This document shows positions 63,820 to 64,000 of a stretch of DNA of 64,000 nt, piece by piece. Numbering within the stretch: the stretch's first letter is position 1; each line of letters starts with the position of its first letter. Under the pieces are notes generated by a model, which saw only the letters and a list, made by a program, of their open reading frames with translations, had not been told where the DNA came from and searched no databases. The stretch is from Staphylococcus succinus (lineage in GTDB: Bacteria; Bacillota; Bacilli; Staphylococcales; Staphylococcaceae). Location of the stretch: positions 1,674,001-1,738,000 of the forward strand of contig NZ_CP118976.1 in assembly GCF_029024945.1 (NCBI RefSeq), read 5' to 3'. The position numbers and the translations under genes were made by a program.

Positions 63820-63909
63820 TCAGTGATAGCTTATAAAATAACAAACATTAAGTTGTCTGTTGTTTATTGGCGTGATTACTCATTATTATACACAAATTAA
63901 TAGATAAAT

Positions 63910-63942
63910 TAAAAAAGCACACCTTGCTTCTGCATGGTGTGC
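63910..63942 (-). terminator. Terminator of the gene upstream of coaBC
   Basis: GCACACC (63917-63923) pairs with GGTGTGC (63936-63942), with TGC/GCA inside. On the minus strand it is followed by seven U. It ends a transcript that comes from beyond the window, where rpoZ or a neighbour is expected, so coaBC probably has its own promoter in 63770-63905. Confidence 0.8.
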
Positions 63943-64000
63943 GCTTGAAAGACCTTTATTTAATGCCATCTCAATTATATAAATGTATTTCAAGGTGAAC

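Noticed and set aside
63943..64000. End of rpoZ on the minus strand
   Set aside because: The short sequence does not read as the rpoZ C-terminus in any frame; only the terminator is supported.

Overview
The window is a chromosomal segment of a low-GC Firmicute of the genus Staphylococcus. Gene order and protein sequences of frr-pyrH-tsf-rpsB-codY-hslUV-xerC-trmFO-topA, sucCD, rplS-trmD-rimM-rpsP, ffh-ylxM-ftsY-smc-rnc, the fapR fatty-acid operon, prkC-stp-rlmN-rsmB-fmt and priA-coaBC match the staphylococcal core. Several differences from S. aureus suggest another species: no lytN/fmhC between sucD and dprA, two yfhO-like genes instead of one, and insertions at three conserved junctions. The exact species cannot be named from the sequence alone.

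Most genes lie on the minus strand, so the order of transcription runs from high to low coordinates. From 64 to 60 kb: coaBC and priA (CoA synthesis, replication restart). From 60 to 55.3 kb: an accessory block of DUF418 and SdpI-like membrane proteins, a Bacillus LipA-type lipase, a TM2 protein, a small HTH protein and a GNAT acetyltransferase. From 55.3 to 46 kb: a dense operon with a catalytically degenerate deformylase, then fmt, rsmB, rlmN, the PrpC-type phosphatase, the PASTA kinase, rsgA, rpe and thiN. From 46 to 40 kb: rpmB (plus strand), an Asp23-family gene and fakA, then serine dehydratase and recG. A plus-strand M4 metalloprotease (aureolysin type) sits at 38-39.7 kb. From 37.8 to 33 kb lies fapR-plsX-fabD-fabG-acpP with a FapR operator, then rnc-smc-ftsY-ylxM-ffh down to 26.5 kb.

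At 24.1-26.5 kb a plus-strand unit interrupts the ffh/rpsP junction. It has a TPP riboswitch, an intrinsic terminator, a short-chain dehydrogenase and an NtaA-type flavin monooxygenase. Neither enzyme is a known thiamine gene, so this is the best candidate for an undescribed system in the window. From 24 to 21.5 kb is the rpsP-rimM-trmD-rplS operon, followed by two tandem plus-strand YfhO-like membrane proteins (16-21.3 kb). Then come rbgA-rnhB, sucCD with a promoter carrying a CcpA-like site, dprA, topA, trmFO, xerC-hslVU-codY, rpsB-tsf, pyrH and the start of frr.

Functionally the segment combines translation (ribosomal proteins, factors, rRNA/tRNA modification), protein targeting (SRP/FtsY), chromosome maintenance (TopA, SMC, XerC, RecG, PriA, DprA), lipid synthesis with its regulator, CodY and PrkC/phosphatase signalling, and central metabolism. 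No tRNA, rRNA, CRISPR array, prophage or insertion sequence was seen.
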